Below are positions 63,976 to 64,000 of a stretch of DNA of 64,000 bases, piece after piece. Positions within the stretch are counted from its first letter, which is position 1; each line of letters starts with the position of its first letter. The notes beneath the pieces are model-generated. The model was not told where the DNA came from. It was given only the letters and a program-made list of their open reading frames with translations, and searched no databases. Source of the stretch: Endozoicomonas numazuensis (GTDB lineage: Bacteria > Pseudomonadota > Gammaproteobacteria > Pseudomonadales > Endozoicomonadaceae); assembly GCF_000722635.1 (NCBI RefSeq), contig NZ_JOKH01000008.1, forward strand, positions 32,063 to 96,062, given 5' to 3'. Both the position numbers and the translations under genes were made by a program.

Positions 63976-64000
63976 TAATAGGAATCCCCCAGCGACCTAG
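63900..64000 (+). ncRNA. Probable omega RNA scaffold, truncated by window
   Basis: In IS200/IS605 elements the guide RNA overlaps the tnpB 3' end and runs to the right end, with the guide in the flanking DNA. The segment from 63900 shows GGAGTCCTCTGAG and ends with GCGACCTAG, the sequence of the left-end loop. The guide itself is outside the window. Confidence 0.45.

Overview
The window is a stretch of a gammaproteobacterial chromosome. The order of the SPOR-domain gene, tRNA genes, secE-nusG, rplKAJL-rpoBC, the str operon, the S10-spc-alpha ribosomal operons and rplQ is the usual gammaproteobacterial housekeeping order. The non-ribosomal genes (Na+/H+ antiporter NhaA, a TRAP transporter, a SapC-family protein, dispersed palindromic repeats, an IS200/IS605 element) and moderate G+C suggest a marine, host-associated member of the Oceanospirillales, perhaps near Endozoicomonas. 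That placement is inference; no 16S gene is present.

Layout: 1-2.6 kb holds a SPOR protein, tRNA-Tyr/Gly/Thr/Trp, secE and nusG (no tuf between the Thr and Trp tRNAs). 2.7-14.0 kb holds rplK, rplA, rplJ, rplL, rpoB and rpoC with leader and attenuator structures. 14.0-17.6 kb holds nhaA with a structured leader and a lipoprotein behind a possible Pho box. 17.6-25.7 kb is a minus-strand hexuronate operon: TRAP transporter dctP-dctQ-dctM, then uxaC, uxuB, uxuA and kdgK. It takes up a hexuronate and carries glucuronate through fructuronate, mannonate and KDG to KDPG. uxaA, for the altronate branch, lies nearby (27.3-28.8 kb). Between and after these are a YgiW-type OB-fold protein, TlyA, a small exported protein, YihD and GlpX.

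31.3-35.8 kb is the str operon (rpsL, rpsG, fusA, tuf). It is cut off from the S10 operon by a terminator and three accessory genes (36.0-38.8 kb: two unrecognised proteins and a SapC-family protein). S10 restarts from its own consensus promoter at 39.04 kb. S10, spc and alpha operons run from 39.1 to 53.1 kb.

From 53.1 kb the sequence is accessory: an ERIC-like palindrome, a 325-bp nested inverted-repeat (MITE-like) element, a secreted propeller-like protein with a perfect FNR box upstream, a TetR regulator and cytochrome P450 with palindromic operator candidates, and an SdaC-type amino-acid transporter. Next is a 1.3-kb region without credible protein genes (59.0-60.3 kb). It holds four repeated units, each an FNR box at class II spacing to a -10 and, 130-165 nt later, a near-identical intrinsic terminator, all oriented to the minus strand. 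I read it as a tandem array of four FNR-controlled small RNAs, the most interesting feature here. A KamA-family radical SAM enzyme follows, then an IS200/IS605 element (tnpA/tnpB) whose right end is cut by the window edge.
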